This document shows, piece after piece, positions 22,961 through 34,901 of a stretch of 64,000 bases of DNA. The stretch lies in NCBI GenBank assembly GCA_000697665.1, contig KL197716.1, positions 954,922-1,018,921 of the forward strand. Direction: 5' to 3'. The notes under the pieces were generated by a model. That model searched no databases. It saw only the letters and a list, made by a program, of their open reading frames with translations, and was not told the DNA's origin. The DNA is from Jaapia argillacea MUCL 33604. Its lineage: Eukaryota; Basidiomycota; Agaricomycetes; Jaapiales; Jaapiaceae. Both the position numbers and the translations under genes were made by a program. Within the stretch, counting starts at the first letter, position 1, and each line of letters opens with the position of its first letter.

Positions 22961-23036
22961 AGTATCTCCAGCAGAACAGAAAGAGCTTGATGCCTTCCTA
23001 GAGGAACAGCTTCGCAAAGGGTACATCAGACCCTCC
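22961..23036 (+). mobile_element. 76-bp fragment of a Ty3/gypsy reverse transcriptase
   Basis: The plus strand reads VSPAEQKELDAFLEEQLRKG followed by YIRPSK, the well-known stretch just before the ASPFFFVKKKDG region of fungal Ty3/gypsy reverse transcriptases. It interrupts the 3' flank of copy 5 at a place where copy 4 reads continuously, and only this short piece is present. It is a fossil fragment, with neither LTRs nor other element parts around it. Confidence 0.75.
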
Positions 23037-23098
23037 AAATACATTGACCCCTTCTGGTATCCGAATGGGAGACAGTCGTTACGACGTGGGTTTCACGT

Positions 23099-24961
23099 CT
23101 AATGTTCACACATGTTGAACTCCATCTCGAATATCTCCTTGTTATGCTCAACCCTAAAGTTGGCCCTCTCATCCATCAACTTCTGCCTCTCCTCCTTCGC
23201 CTGTTCCATAGTGATGATCCCGCCGGGTCGCTCCGGCGCTTCCATCAACTCATCATTCACCATGTCGAACAACTCCAAAGGCAACGCACTAAGGGAAGAC
23301 GGCTTGCGAATTTCCCGGAAATACCATTCGTGTTGCTGGGGAGGTACTTTGGAAGTTGAGAGAATAGTTGTAGTGGGGTCGACGAGGAAGAAGCAAAGAA
23401 TCTTTCGAAGGCCAGGTTTGGTTGGATCGACCAATTCGAATGGCGCGACTCGATGTTGATAGATGTTGGGGAAGGCAAGACACTTGTCCTCCTTTGTGAC
23501 GACTGTGCCAAGTTCCTGGTTCAGGTAACCGCGGTCACCATCGATACCATACGCAGCCAAGTAGCCCTGGTTGTCGCTTTGTTCATATGGGATGTCCATT
23601 CCTTGATCGCCACCACCCACGGCTTTGCGGAAACCCAACTTCGACTCCGATATGTTGGAAGAATGGTAGTAATATAAACCAGTCGAAACGATTCGTTCGT
23701 TCTCCATGCCTTCGACGTGCCAGGAGCCACCTTCGTATTTTGGATTCTCGGGAGTCAAAACGATGTTGGCCATCTTGACGATGACCTGAATCTTCCGACC
23801 TTTCAGGGAAAAATGGACGTCGTCATCGACGGGGGGCGGAGTGAAGGGAGGAGGATCTGGGATGAGTGGCCATTTTACTTCCTGCTTGTATTCGTGGAAA
23901 GCAGTGTTGTATGCTTTTATATCAAGGATTCCGTTGTTTTTGTAATCATTGTCATCCGGTTCTTGGTCGTTGATGTGTTCATACCAACCGTATGGATCTG
24001 GTCTGATGACTAGATGTTCGGGGCTGAGAGTCGCAGAGAGGACGCGATCCCATAGTGGGATGAAGCGTTGGAGGATGGAAGTGATGGTCGTAGTGAGAGG
24101 TTTGTGCAGGTCGGGATGGAGGTTGTTGATGTACCCAAGAGAGGTGACCGCGCCGGTTGATGATACGTCAAAATCGGTTGGGAGCCATTGGTGTTGGGTC
24201 GACACTGAAAAAGAGTCGGCGTCGTCGAAGTCGGAGAGTCGCACCAGGTATTCCTCCTCAGTGGGGACGTATAACGTGCCATCGTATTTCTTGACAAGGG
24301 ACTTCCCAATGCGGAAGCAGAAAAGAGAGGGATGGACGAGATTGAGGACTTGGTCGTTGGTACCTGGATGCCAATCCTTCTCTGCTTCGGGGACCGACTC
24401 GAGAACTGACGCCCCACTGATGAGAGCGGCTTTGAGGTTGGAAGGGACGAGCTCGAGGGATTGGTAGACTCTATTGATCCCAGTGGCCTGCCGAAAACCG
24501 TGGAACCGTCAGAGAGCTGTAAGGAAAAGAGGCGTAGGCTAGTATCGTACCTGTATCCCAGTGTTGACATCTCTTTGCTCGGCCAACCACCTCAAATTAT
24601 CGAAGATATAATCCAACTGTACTTCGTTGAGTGGGTCCCTCGGCCATCGCTTTCTTCGAAACTCCTGCCAGTCGACTTCGTCGTGACCCCCAGCCGCCGC
24701 CTCGGCTATCGCTGCGTTGATCTCTTCCCGAGTCTTGACTCTCCACATTGTCCTGACCATATCCACATCTTGGTCGATGAACTCCTTTCGCCATTTGGCT
24801 ACAATGGTCTCGTCATGAACCTTTTGCCACCAGTTTGGTTTTTCAAGGATCTGAGAGGTGAGGGTCCAGAGCCGAAACTCCTTCAATGTGAGGAAGTCCA
24901 TGTCGTTGCCAGCAGTGAAGGGTGAGGGGAATTCCACATGTTTGGCGTGAGGTTGAGTCAT
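23099..24961 (-). CDS. DUF4246 family protein, copy 5 (intact, 599 aa)
   Basis: Exon 1 24961-24551 (137 codons), a 63-bp intron, exon 2 24487-23099 (463 codons with stop). The start MTQPHAKHVEFPSPF resembles copy 2. Conserved blocks are FLTLKEFRLWTLTSQILEKP, NEVQLDYIFDNLRWLAEQRD, STQHQWLPTDFDVSSTGAVT, WPLIPDPPPFTPPPVDDDVH, GGSWHVEGMENERI and YQHRVAPFELVDPTKPGLRK. Where copies 1-4 read (M/L)EQRPDI or similar, this copy has LVRLSDFDDADSFS, a local divergence of about ten residues. Near the C-terminus it carries PERPGGIITMEQAKEERQKL, as in copy 6 (PERPGRI), so copies 5 and 6 share a subtype. It lies at the upstream end of the tandem array with respect to transcription. Confidence 0.9.
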
Positions 24962-25545
24962 TGTACGCGGTGGAGTCCTGGATGGTGGGTTGAAACCTGA
25001 GTGAGTTCGTACTGAAGTGGGTAAGTATGCGAGGAGATGTTGGACACACTAGCAAGGTAACCAACAGTCTCGTGGGGTAGTGGGATGGCGGGTTAACCGA
25101 ACTGAGCCAACATTTATGTATCCATGCATACCTCCCACATTTCACCAACTGGGGAAAGGAAGCGGGGCGCTCTGCACGCGATCCCCACTTGGCGATGATC
25201 GACCCGCGTAATGATGCCGACCGACCAATTGAAGTGAGACGCCGAGTCCATGACAATCCGAAAGGTCATCAGGTCGTCGGGACAGGGTGTGTCGGCATAT
25301 ACCAAAAGCAGTAACCACCGACGCCTTGCCATGACTCCGTCGTCGCGGCACTTCTCGTCGCTGCGAGTCACCGGACCGAGGCCAATCCTTGGCTTTTCTG
25401 TACAAATTCTGCAATGACTCAGAGCTTCGCCAGCGTGCCTCTGTGGCAACTCATTCTTTTGTCCTCAGCTGATTGCGGTCACCTTTTACGAGGGTTCACA
25501 AGGAACAGACGGGGAGTGTGGAGGAGTGGTCGTGACTCGTTGAGT
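24962..25545. other. 5' flank of copy 5
   Basis: It has the TACCAAAAGCAGTAACCACCGACGCC block corresponding to the flanks of other copies, but I do not see the CCACGTG motif. No gene is seen. The foldback element begins immediately beyond. Confidence 0.4.
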
Positions 25546-25547
25546 TA

Positions 25548-26546
25548 TTACAGCCGTTTGCAGAACTCAAGGCGCGACGCGGAAATTCCAAATTTTGCTG
25601 GAATTTTGTCGATATCTTACGCAGCCTGTATCTCACTCAATACATACGCTGCACTTCTGAAAATATGACCATTCAAACGGTGTTTTGAACGCGGAGGGCA
25701 TCATCGCTTTCAAATGCGAAAACATGCGCTTTTTCGGGTTGCCAGATATTCGACCCCTCCACCAGCAAACAGAGAATCTCTCGACCGCAATTCAACGCAG
25801 CAGTCTGAAAATTAGATAGCGAGAACGGCATGGTCAATCCGCAGGGCCTCATAATTTTTTTGTGTTCGAAGGTGGATTCTTTTTTGTCGACATCTATCGT
25901 ACTTCCGGAAAGTGTTGCCTGCGCTCTTCTCTCAACCACGTCTTCATTTGCAACACATCTGTAGTCTACGAAAGACCTCATAGAAGGAACCCTGCTCCCC
26001 GCCCGCAAGCTTATCATCGCGATCGCAAGGGACAGCTCATTCACCAGGTGTACCCTCTCGGGATGTCTAGCACACAGGCCACCATATCACTTGACATACC
26101 TGTCTGAATTGTCTAGTGTGTCTTGAGAATGTGGAGGGAAATTGGGGAGGTATGTAAGGACAGGATCCGACTGGGGTGGGCACCCTTGATGGCCCCCAAT
26201 GCTGTCAGAGTATGTGCTCAACCTTTGAATAGAAAAAAATGATGAGGCCCTGCGGGTTGACCAGGCCATTCTCGCTATCTAATTTTCAGGTCGCTGCGTT
26301 GAGTTGCAGTCAAGAGATTCTCTGTTTGCTGACGGAGGGGTCGGATTTCTGACAACCCGAAACACCGCGTTTTTTTGCATTTGAAAGCGACGATGCCCTC
26401 CACGTTCCCAACGCCATTCGAATGGTCATATTTTCAGAAGTGCAGTTTATGTATTGAGTGAGATACAGGCTGCATAAGATATCGACAAAATTCCAGCGAA
26501 ATTTTGAATTTCCGTGCCGCGCCTTGAGTTCTGCAAACGGCTGTAA
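25548..26546. mobile_element. 999-bp foldback/MITE-like element with 314-bp terminal inverted repeats
   Basis: The left arm 25548-25861 begins TTACAGCCGTTTGCAGAACT and the right arm 26233-26546 ends with its reverse complement. The arms match along their whole length with scattered substitutions, including ATTTTGTCGATATCTTA, CAGCCTGTATCTCACTCAAT and GAAAATTAGATAGCGAGAA. TA lies on both outer edges (25546-25547 and 26547-26548), as expected for a TA-target element of the Tc1/mariner type or a derived MITE. The centre (25862-26232) has no transposase-like frame. It would need a transposase supplied from elsewhere. A non-autonomous DNA element is the best reading; a simple inverted duplication is less likely given the TA edges. 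Confidence 0.85.
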
Positions 26547-26563
26547 TATTGCGTTGCTTTACC

Positions 26564-26875
26564 ATGCCCGCGGACCCTCTTGATCTGCTTCCATCGATGC
26601 CTTCATCTTCAACACGTCTGTCACGTCGAAGCCTATCATTGCCTATCTTTATCAGTGTACCTCAGAACTTGCTGAGAAATTCGCAAAGTTCTTCATCCAC
26701 TGACGACACGTGCAAAACGAGGTTGAAATTCGAATTCTTGAAGCGGAAGTTGGTTCAGAATGTTATGTTACAGTTGAAGCAGTTCTCCGATATTCGAAAG
26801 CGACGTCTGCATCCTCACCGCAATCCCCTCCGACTTGCAGCCCATCCACTCGTTGAAACTCGAAACTTGGATCAG
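26564..26875 (+). CDS. Possible small hypothetical protein (about 104 aa)
   Basis: An ATG just outside the foldback element opens MPADPLDLLPSMPSSSTRLS, a Ser-rich stretch, then KTRLKFEFLKRKLVQNVMLQ and a basic tail ending ETRNLDQ. There is no recognised domain, no signal peptide and no splice evidence. It could be a chance frame or the first exon of something not seen. Confidence 0.2.
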
Positions 26876-27527
26876 TGACCCATCCGACTCTTGGTAAGAT
26901 GACTGGCGGGATTTTGCATGTACCCCGTCAGCCCCCGAGGGCCGATATCCGCACCTGCACTTACTCTATCGTCCTTTGGTTGTTGTCGGCAGGAAAACTT
27001 CTGCTCACTTTCCCATGCCGAATTTATATTTGGCTTCAAGATGTCACTCCTCGGCCAGCCATCCTTTCCACGAGGCATTCATTGATGTTTCGGCCAACAA
27101 CCCATCAGGCACAAGAGGTGAAGCGCCTTCCTTTTCAGCTGCTTGTCTCCCCTTCTTTACCTCGAGGGGCGCTTCAAATGCGCAATGCCTCCCCGGCCGT
27201 CGTATTCCAATTGAATGCTAATCTCGTTCATCGGCGGCCCGCTCTTCCCGCCTCCACATCATGTACCTTTTCTCCGTCTTCCCGTCACCTGAACCTCTTC
27301 CACCTCAAGATTCTCGCCTCGAACAGGCTAGCATCGGAGAAACCCCTCGCTTCCACCCCACACCGGATCTGGGGCCGAAGGGAGAGAGGGGAACAGGGTT
27401 GACGACATCCACCCCGCACCGTCGGGTTCTTTTTCCCGGGCGTGCCTTCGATACCTTTTAAGAACCTCACGAACCACCCACTCACAGACACCGAGACACT
27501 CCCCACATCCCACTTGGACTTTTCAAG
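26876..27527. promoter_or_regulatory. Upstream region of the sugar transporter gene
   Basis: About 650 bp with a long C/T-rich stretch near 27230-27520, typical of the leader region just before basidiomycete genes. Open frames such as 26875-27402 have no coding character I trust. Confidence 0.35.
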
Positions 27528-29883
27528 ATGGCTATAGGCGCTGCAGCTGGCGGAAACACTCACACAGCTGAACTTCGAAGGCAGTTGGCTGGGCAGTCGG
27601 GATGGGTGAGTTTAAAGTTTTTGGATTCAATTAGCGTCGTGGCGCTAATGAATGCACCGCCTTCTGTCACGTTAGGCCGGTCTTGTCCATAACCGAAGGG
27701 TGTTTGCCATTGCCATCTTCGCTTCATTGGGTGGCTTGTGAGTAGCGCTTCATCTCGCTTTGCTAAATTCGCAGTTAGAGTCCCCGTACTGACGAATGAG
27801 TCAGGCTCTATGGATACAACCAAGGCGTTTTTTCTGGTGTGCTTGGGTCAGTTTTGTTTGTGCAGAATATTCGTTCCGCCGTCTAAACTTTCGTTATAGA
27901 ATGCAATCGTTCAATACACGAATGGCGTCCGCCGTCAATGACTCCACTACAAAGGGCTGGCTAGTGTCCATCCTCGAACTCGGTGCTTGGTTTGGTGTAC
28001 TCGTCACTGGGTATCTCGCGGATAAGCTTTCACGAAAGTATACCATTGTTACTGGTCATTCCCCTTTCTTCTGAGCAGCCACCCAACTGGAATTCACGCG
28101 TTTTGAGTTTTTAGCCGTCGTGGTCTTCTGTGTCGGAGTTGTTGTCCAGTCGGCTGCGTACAAACCTGCATCTATCTATGGTGGTCGATTTATCACTGGT
28201 ATGGGCGTTGGATCGCTGTCTATGGCGGTTCCCCTCTACAAGTTAGGCTTTTCTTGCCCTCCCCCTGCGCCGTTCTGACGTCCTTGAATACGTTGCTTTA
28301 CAGTGCCGAACTCGCTCCACCAGAAGTTCGTGGTTCACTCGTAGCTCTTCAACAACTCGCCATCACATTCGGTATCATGATCTCCTTCTGGATCGATTAT
28401 GGTACCAACTACATCGGTGGCACCGGTGCAACGCAATCCGAGGCGGCTTGGCGAATTCCCCTCGCTCTGCAACTTGTTCCAGCTCTGATTCTCGGAGTTG
28501 GTATCTTGTTTATGCCGTTCAGTCCCAGATGGCTTGTCAATCAAGGCAGAGACGACGAGGCGCTCCAGGTGCTGAGTATGGCCAGGAAGTTACCGGTTAA
28601 TGCTGAGCTGGTGCAGATCGAGTTCTTGTAAGTGTTTGTCTGTTTCAGAATGTAAGGATAAGATATTGATGAAAGGGTTAGGGAGATCAAGGCTCAGTAT
28701 TTGTTCGAGAAGGAGACCCAAGCTATCAAATTCCCACAATTCCAAGACGGGTCGTTTGTTTCTAACTTCAAACTTGGGTTTTATGACTACCTCAGTCTCC
28801 TACGAAATCGTAGCTTGTTCTACCGTGTCGCTGTCGCTACCTTGTGAGTGTCCCTTGTCCGTCGACACCCCTCGGCGGAGCATGCTAACACGAGTCTCAG
28901 GACGATGTTCTTCCAACAATGGACCGGTGTCAACGCTATTTTGTATTATGCACCCTCGATCTTCCAGGCCTTGGGCTTGACTGGAAATACTATTTCCCTG
29001 TTGGCCACCGGTGTTGTCGGAATTGTGTAAGCTCGTCTCCCTCATTCTCGTCCAATTTTGTGTACTTATCCATGTTTTGTAGGATGTTCCTTGCCACAAT
29101 CCCCGCCGTTATTTGGGTTGACAATCTTGGCCGAAAGCCGGTTTTGGTCTCCGGTGCTTTCATCATGGCAGGATGTCATTTAATCGTCGCTGTCCTGACT
29201 GGATTGTACCACAATTCGTGGCCGGACCATACTGGTGCTGGTTGGGTTGCTTGTGCCTTCGTTTGGGTCTTCGCGATGGGTAAGTTATCTATCCGGTGTT
29301 TTGTTAGGTTCCGAAGCTGATGCTGTGCTATAGCGTTCGGCTACAGTTGGGGTCCATGTTGTTGGATTTTGGTGGCTGAGATTTGGCCGTTGAGTGTACG
29401 AGGAAAGGGTGTTTCCATCGGTGCTTCGTCCAACTGGGTATGTCGAATATATTTGGTCAAGTCAGGTTCAGTTTATCATAACCGCTCTGCAGATGAATAA
29501 CTTCATCGTCGGCCAAGTCACTCCCACTATGTTGAAAAAGATTGGGTTTGGGACATTCGTGTTCTTTGGAGTGTTCTCGTTTTTGGGAGGGCTGTTCATC
29601 TTATTCTTCGTACGTCTGTTCTCGCTCTCATTCAGTCGGCCTCTTTGCTTACTCCGTGGATTTTTCTTAGGTACCTGAGACAAAGGGTCTTACACTCGAG
29701 GAGATGGATGAGTTGTTCGGATCCGAAGCTCTGGCTGTTGTGGACCAAGAACGACATGCCGCCATCAGTAAGAGGATTGGATTGGACCAATACGCTGCTG
29801 GTGTTGCTGGTGGGCCGACGAACGGAAGGCGGAACGGTTCGCCCACTGAAAAGTATAACGATGATTTGAAGGAGGGGGCTTGA
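27528..29883 (+). CDS. MFS sugar (hexose-type) transporter, 568 aa
   Basis: Twelve exons: 27528-27605, 27676-27737, 27805-27846, 27900-28054, 28115-28241, 28304-28627, 28682-28843, 28901-29026, 29083-29279, 29334-29437, 29493-29609 and 29671-29883. All 11 introns are GT-AG and the codon phases join, giving a plasma-membrane proton/sugar symporter of the SP family. Marks of the family are [16 protein letters not shown] in TM1, [11 protein letters not shown] between TM2 and TM3, [99 protein letters not shown] and the closing [17 protein letters not shown]. Twelve hydrophobic helices fit the usual length. The substrate cannot be fixed from sequence; glucose, xylose or another monosaccharide is likely. 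Confidence 0.92.
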
Positions 29884-30092
29884 TGCATTTTCATGGTTAT
29901 TGAACGCAACCCGAACGAGGAGTAGATTGGGATGCTTGGATTTATCCATTTTGCTTACAGTACTCTTTGCTACGTTTCCACGTTGGTTTGGTCCCTAGGC
30001 TCATTTGTATTTTTACTCTTTTATGTCAATCATGACTGCAACCCTCCAACATGGACCGTAGTGCAAGAGAGTATAACCTCAACTGGAGAGTC

Positions 30093-30100
30093 TATAAAAG
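30093..30100 (+). promoter_or_regulatory. TATA-like element upstream of the helicase gene
   Basis: TATAAAAG about 185 bp before the ATG at 30282. The same stretch contains short GTGACC and CGTGAT repeats (30160-30212). Confidence 0.3.
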
Positions 30101-30281
30101 TAGTGTTGTGATCGCCTTCAATTCGTAGTGATGGAGGAGGATGAAGACTGATGAAGGAAGCGTGACCGTGACCGTGACGTTCTAATGCGTGATCGTGATC
30201 GCGACGCGTTATAACTTGAACTCAACGCGTCGTGGCTGTCTGGAGGTTGAATCGCCAACGTTGGGTTACCAGACTGGTACC

Positions 30282-33200
30282 ATGGATCCTGACTATTTAG
30301 CGTCTCTAAATCCAGCTCAGCGACAAGGTATGCCACCCATCGGTATGTGTCTTGACTGAAAACCCTGATTCTCCCTGTCGCAGCGGTGCTGCATCCACCA
30401 GATATCCCGCTCCAGATATTAGCTGGCCCGGGAAGCGGGAAGACAAAAGTGAGCACCTTCTCGCACGATTCTACCTTTTTACACTGTGGATTGATGGATG
30501 AAGGTCTTGACAACTCGAGTCGCGCATCTCATCCTCCACCACAACATCTCACCGTCATCAATATGCGCTGTCACCTTCACCAATAAAGCTGCTAAAGAGA
30601 TGCGTGAGCGGTTGAAGAAATTGATTGGAAAGGATGGCGTGGCACAACTGAAGATGGGGACCTTTCATGCGTTGTGTGCGAAGTTTCTGAGAGTCTACGC
30701 CGAGTTAATCGGGCTGGCCGGAAATTTTACTGTGTGTGATGCGGATGAGAGGTGATCTCGTGTCTTCACCTCATTTGGGAAGTGCTGAGCTGACTGTTGG
30801 TTTCCCGTTACTTGCGCGTGAAGCAAGAAAATTCTCAGAAAGCTTCTGGAACCCCACAAGGAATTCCTTGCTGAGAGGAACCTGACTCTCAAGGAGGCCA
30901 CAGTTGCGACCCTGATCTCACAGGCCAAAGCCAAAGGTCATAATGCCGCTGATTACCTCTACGATATCACCCACACCTACAAGGTCCACCCTGTAGCCGT
31001 GGTGAAACCAGACGACATTAAACTGGTCGTGGCAGAGATTTTCAAGGAATACGAACAACTCCTCCGTCACACTAACTGCTTGGATTTCGATGACTTGTTG
31101 GTGTTTGGTGTGCAACTTTTTCGTGAGCATAGTAGAGTGGTGAGCTGGTGTAGGCATGTGTTGGTCGATGAATTGTGCGCCCTTCTCCTGTCTCGACTTT
31201 CCCTCCATTCTGATTTTAACAAAAGTCAGGACACGAACATCATGCAATATGACTTGATGAAATATCTAGCCACTGCTCATGAATGTGTGACCATTGTGGG
31301 CGATCCTGACCAGTCGAGTACGTTCGGTAACCTCCTACCTACTCATACATTGCTGACCGTCATGTGTCAACGTCCAGTCTATGGTTGGCGATCTGCCGAG
31401 GTCAAGAACTTGGGCAAAATGCAAGACGGTCTGTTTCTCTTGGTTTCTCCGTGACCACACACAATTGATAATTTCCCAAATGTTCACCAGACTTTTATGA
31501 GACTCGTCAGATATTACTCGAGCAAAATTACCGTTCAACAGGGTCCATCCTCTCTGCTAGTATCGCCATCGTTTCTCAAGGTGATTCTGAAGGCTCTATT
31601 GCACTATTCACGAATTCCTGAACGTCTCCTAGATAAACGCCGCATTGTCAAGCGTCTTCTCAGCACACATTCAAAGGGAGTGACTCCTCTACTTGACGAA
31701 CACAGCTCGGAACTCGACCAAGCGATAAATATTGCCACAGAGATCAAGCGCATCGTAGCCTACACCGGGGGGATGCTAGGATACAATGACTTTGTCATCT
31801 TGTGTGAGTGGTTATATCTTCGCTCTGTGTGGAGACTCTACAGCTAAGGGCTGGTTGAACGGGATAGTGAGGTTTAATGCTCTATCGCGTACGCTTGAGC
31901 AGGCATTGCAGAAAAGCGGTATCCCCTGTAGAGTGCTAGCCGGTCATAAGTTCTTTGAGCGCCTTGAGGTAATGTGAAATCTAAAAATTCCCCGGAAGTG
32001 GGTTAACTTTTATCGTGTAGATCAAGGACCTTCTGGCATATCTTCAGGTCGTGGACAACCCAAAATTCATACCTGCCTTTTCACGAATCATCAACGTGCC
32101 TGGAAGAGGTATCGGTGAGAAGGTCTGTCTCATATTTTCTCGTTTCTACCCTGCTATTCGCTCACGAGAACGATTGCGACGTGTAGACTCTGAAGGGGGT
32201 GCTTGCGAAAGCGACGGCGATGAAGCTGACGCCTATGGAGGTTATCGAAGGGATATATGATGGCGAGATCAGCGATATCAAGCCTCCTGTCAAGCGAAAG
32301 GTCGGGTCATTCGTCAAGGCTATACGAACATTGCGCAAATTGGATAATGACGTGAGTTCCATCAGTGGCTTTCTCGGCGACCGCCTAACAAATGATATTG
32401 GTTTCGAAACAGGATACTCCTCCACCCGAACTAATTAGACGTCTCATCGATCTCGTCCAATACGAGGACCATCTCAAAAAGACACAGCAGGATTGGGAGA
32501 CGAGATGGGAAAACGTGCAGGAGTTGATCAATTTTGCCAGCGAGGTGGAGACGGATATGAGTTTTGATCGTGTTATGGAGGACTTGGAAAAGCGTGTGGG
32601 TGGGGAGGTTGACTGGCAGGATGAAGGGAGGGCGTTGGAAGAGATGGAGCTGGATGAGGTTGGGTTCGTGGTGGATGATGGCAGGACGAAGGGGAAAGAT
32701 AAGGGAAAGGAGAAGGCGCAGTCGGAGAAACGGGACAATGTGTAAGTCGGTCAGATGTGGATGATTTTTGTGAAGCACTGACAGATTCATAGCACTACAC
32801 CGCTCCGAGCGTTCCTCGAGGCGTCTATGCTGTCTACCGACGTCGAAGACCAGAATGGCGAATCCAAAGACATAAAAGAAGTGAAAGAGGTCAGTCAGTA
32901 CCTGCTCACCACCCTTCAATATCTCATCTGTTGTTTAGAAAGTGACCATTGCAACGTGTCATGCTGCGAAGGGGTTGGAATGGCCAGTAGTGTTTGTTCC
33001 CTCTGGTAAGCCGTGCTTATGCGTCTAAGTTATATCAGCTCATAAACGCCGTCGTTGTCAGTCGAGAAAGGCATTTTCCCATTCTCCCGATCAGAAGATG
33101 TCGACGAAGAACGGTGCGTACTCTCGTCCTGCGCATCTTACTTGCAAAATCTGACTGATAAATTGGATCACAGGCGACTCCTATACGTTGCGTGCACAAG

Positions 33201-34901
33201 GGCTCAGGGGCTGCTCGCCCTGTCATATTGTTCAGAACGGATGGTAGCTGGGGAAAAAAAGGCGACAGAATTGTCACATTTCATCTTGAGGGTCTTGAAA
33301 GAAGCACCTGTGAGTGTTTCCCCGCTCTCCGTTAACTATACGAAGTTTCCAGAGACGGGAGATACGAGACTAAATACGATCGATAGGGTACTTTCACGCC
33401 CGAGCCACCTCAACTGGATTATTCCAAGGTTGTTGAACTGGCGGAAGTCCTTCGCCGACCGCCCCCGTCTCAAGCTGATGTTACGGCCAAGGTTGAAGAA
33501 TAGTACGTTAATCTCCTTGTCCTCCACGCTGGTTCTCATGACCGATTCCTTCTACGACTCAGTAAACGCAAATTACAAGCTGCCTCAAATCCTGAGCCCG
33601 GTGCTGAGCCAACTCAAGGATGGAAACGCCCTCAGGCGGTCGTCCCTCAAAGCACGTTCGTCGGGGCAGGCAATCTGCTTCAAGAGTCCCAGTCCCATCA
33701 ACCTGCTCTAGCTGGTCAACTGGTGTATGGAAGACCTCTTGCACCCGTTCCGGGTCGTACGAATGTGGAGGTGCCTGGCCAGCGTCCCTCTTCGTCATCG
33801 GATGTGTGGGTGAAGAATCCGCCTTTGGTGGAAGGCCAGACACAACCGGTTCGGAGAACAGGAGAAGGAAGTTCTGCTCGCCCTCTCCGACTTCCCCCAA
33901 CTCCGGACATCGTTGACGCGACGCCACCGCCCTCGGCCTCCAGGCCATCGACTAATACACCGTCGAAGGCAGGACCGTCTCGGATTGAAGCAACTGGACC
34001 GCGTTACAGTCGCCCTGCAACTTCCCAGACTGCAAGTGCTACCGCCTGTGGAAGGCCTTTGAGCCCTCCTTACTCTTCATCTCCATCCTCGACATTGCCG
34101 GCGATCACCCCTGCAAAGAAAGGGCCACCTCGCACAGACGCAGCGAGATCAAGTCACGGGCGTTCCATCAGTTCACATGCCACCTTTGCAAAACCTCTCA
34201 GCCCTCCATCCTCTTCCTTCTCGTCTCCCGCACTACCGACTTCGCTGAAGGTAGGACCGTCTCATACAGAAGCAGGATCGAGCAGTTATGCCCGTCGTCC
34301 TGCATCTTCTTCAACAACCTTGGACAAAAGCACCACGAAGTCTGCCAACCTTCCCTGCGCTTCCGCCCCATCCTCCACGACGACGCCAGGGAAAGCGGGA
34401 CCCTCTCGCACAAGTCTAGCAGGAACAAGTTACGACCGACTTGCGACACGACATTCGCCAACCGTGGGTGCTAGCTTTGCGAAGCCTGTTAGCCACCCAT
34501 CCTCCTCCTCGTCTTCGTCCTTGAGGGGGAGGGCAGTTTCAAATACCGGTCACCCATCTCAGGATAGCCGGATGGATGTTGAATCACCGAGCTCTGCGCA
34601 ACCTAGGCGGGTTCAGCCTCAGGAACAACTCAGATCTATTCCCGTCTCTGTTGCACAAGCCCAGTCGTCCTCAAGGTTGGCGACGAGTCCTGTGGGTGTC
34701 GTGTCGGCATCTAATCGTGCTCCATGCGTTCTACCTCAGGCGCAAACAAGACCGGCTCCTGTTTCTACTCCGGGCGTTCAGTCGTCGTCGATGAGCCCTG
34801 TGGGTGCGACATCAAGTTCGGGTACGGGGAAGAGGAGGTTGGGGATGGGTAGGAGTGTTGTGGGGTACCCGAACAAGAAGTTCAAAACGCCTGGAGCTTG
34901 A
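30282..34901 (+). CDS. SRS2: UvrD/Rep-family 3'-5' DNA helicase, Srs2-like
   Basis: Start MDPDYLASLNPAQRQAVLHP. Superfamily 1A motifs appear in order across many short exons: Walker A LAGPGSGKT, AVTFTNKAAKEM, MGTFHALCAKFLR, CLDFDDLL, Walker B VDEFQDTN (exon join near 31160-31229), VGDPDQSIYGWRSA, LLEQNYRSTGSI, VTIATCHAAKGLEWPVVFVP and EERRLLYVACTRAQGLLALS. Srs2 is the nuclear anti-recombinase that strips Rad51 and works with PCNA at stalled forks. After the helicase core comes an unusually long Ser/Pro-rich, probably disordered tail (about 33.5-34.9 kb, more than 400 residues). This holds four degenerate repeats around PxKxGPSRT and AKPLSPPSSS, and ends in GKRRLGMGRSVVGYPNKKFK. The tail is in the same frame as the last helicase-side exon. 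An alternative name would be a PcrA/UvrD-like helicase of another subgroup, but fungal Srs2 fits the length best. Confidence 0.85.
33957..34535 (+). repeat. Four degenerate protein-level repeats in the Srs2 tail
   Basis: Units start near 33957, 34107, 34239 and 34383, each about 45-50 codons. Their heads are TPSKAGPSRIEA, TPAKKGPPRTDA, TSLKVGPSHTEA and TPGKAGPSRTSL. Units 1, 2 and 4 end in RPLSPPYSSS, AKPLSPPSSS and AKPVSHPSSSS; unit 3 ends in ASAPSST. The DNA is diverged, so the repeat is old or under selection for composition. Confidence 0.7.

Noticed and set aside
30160-30212. GTGACC/CGTGAT short repeats as a functional array
   Set aside because: Only two to three imperfect units; ordinary simple repeat upstream of the helicase gene.
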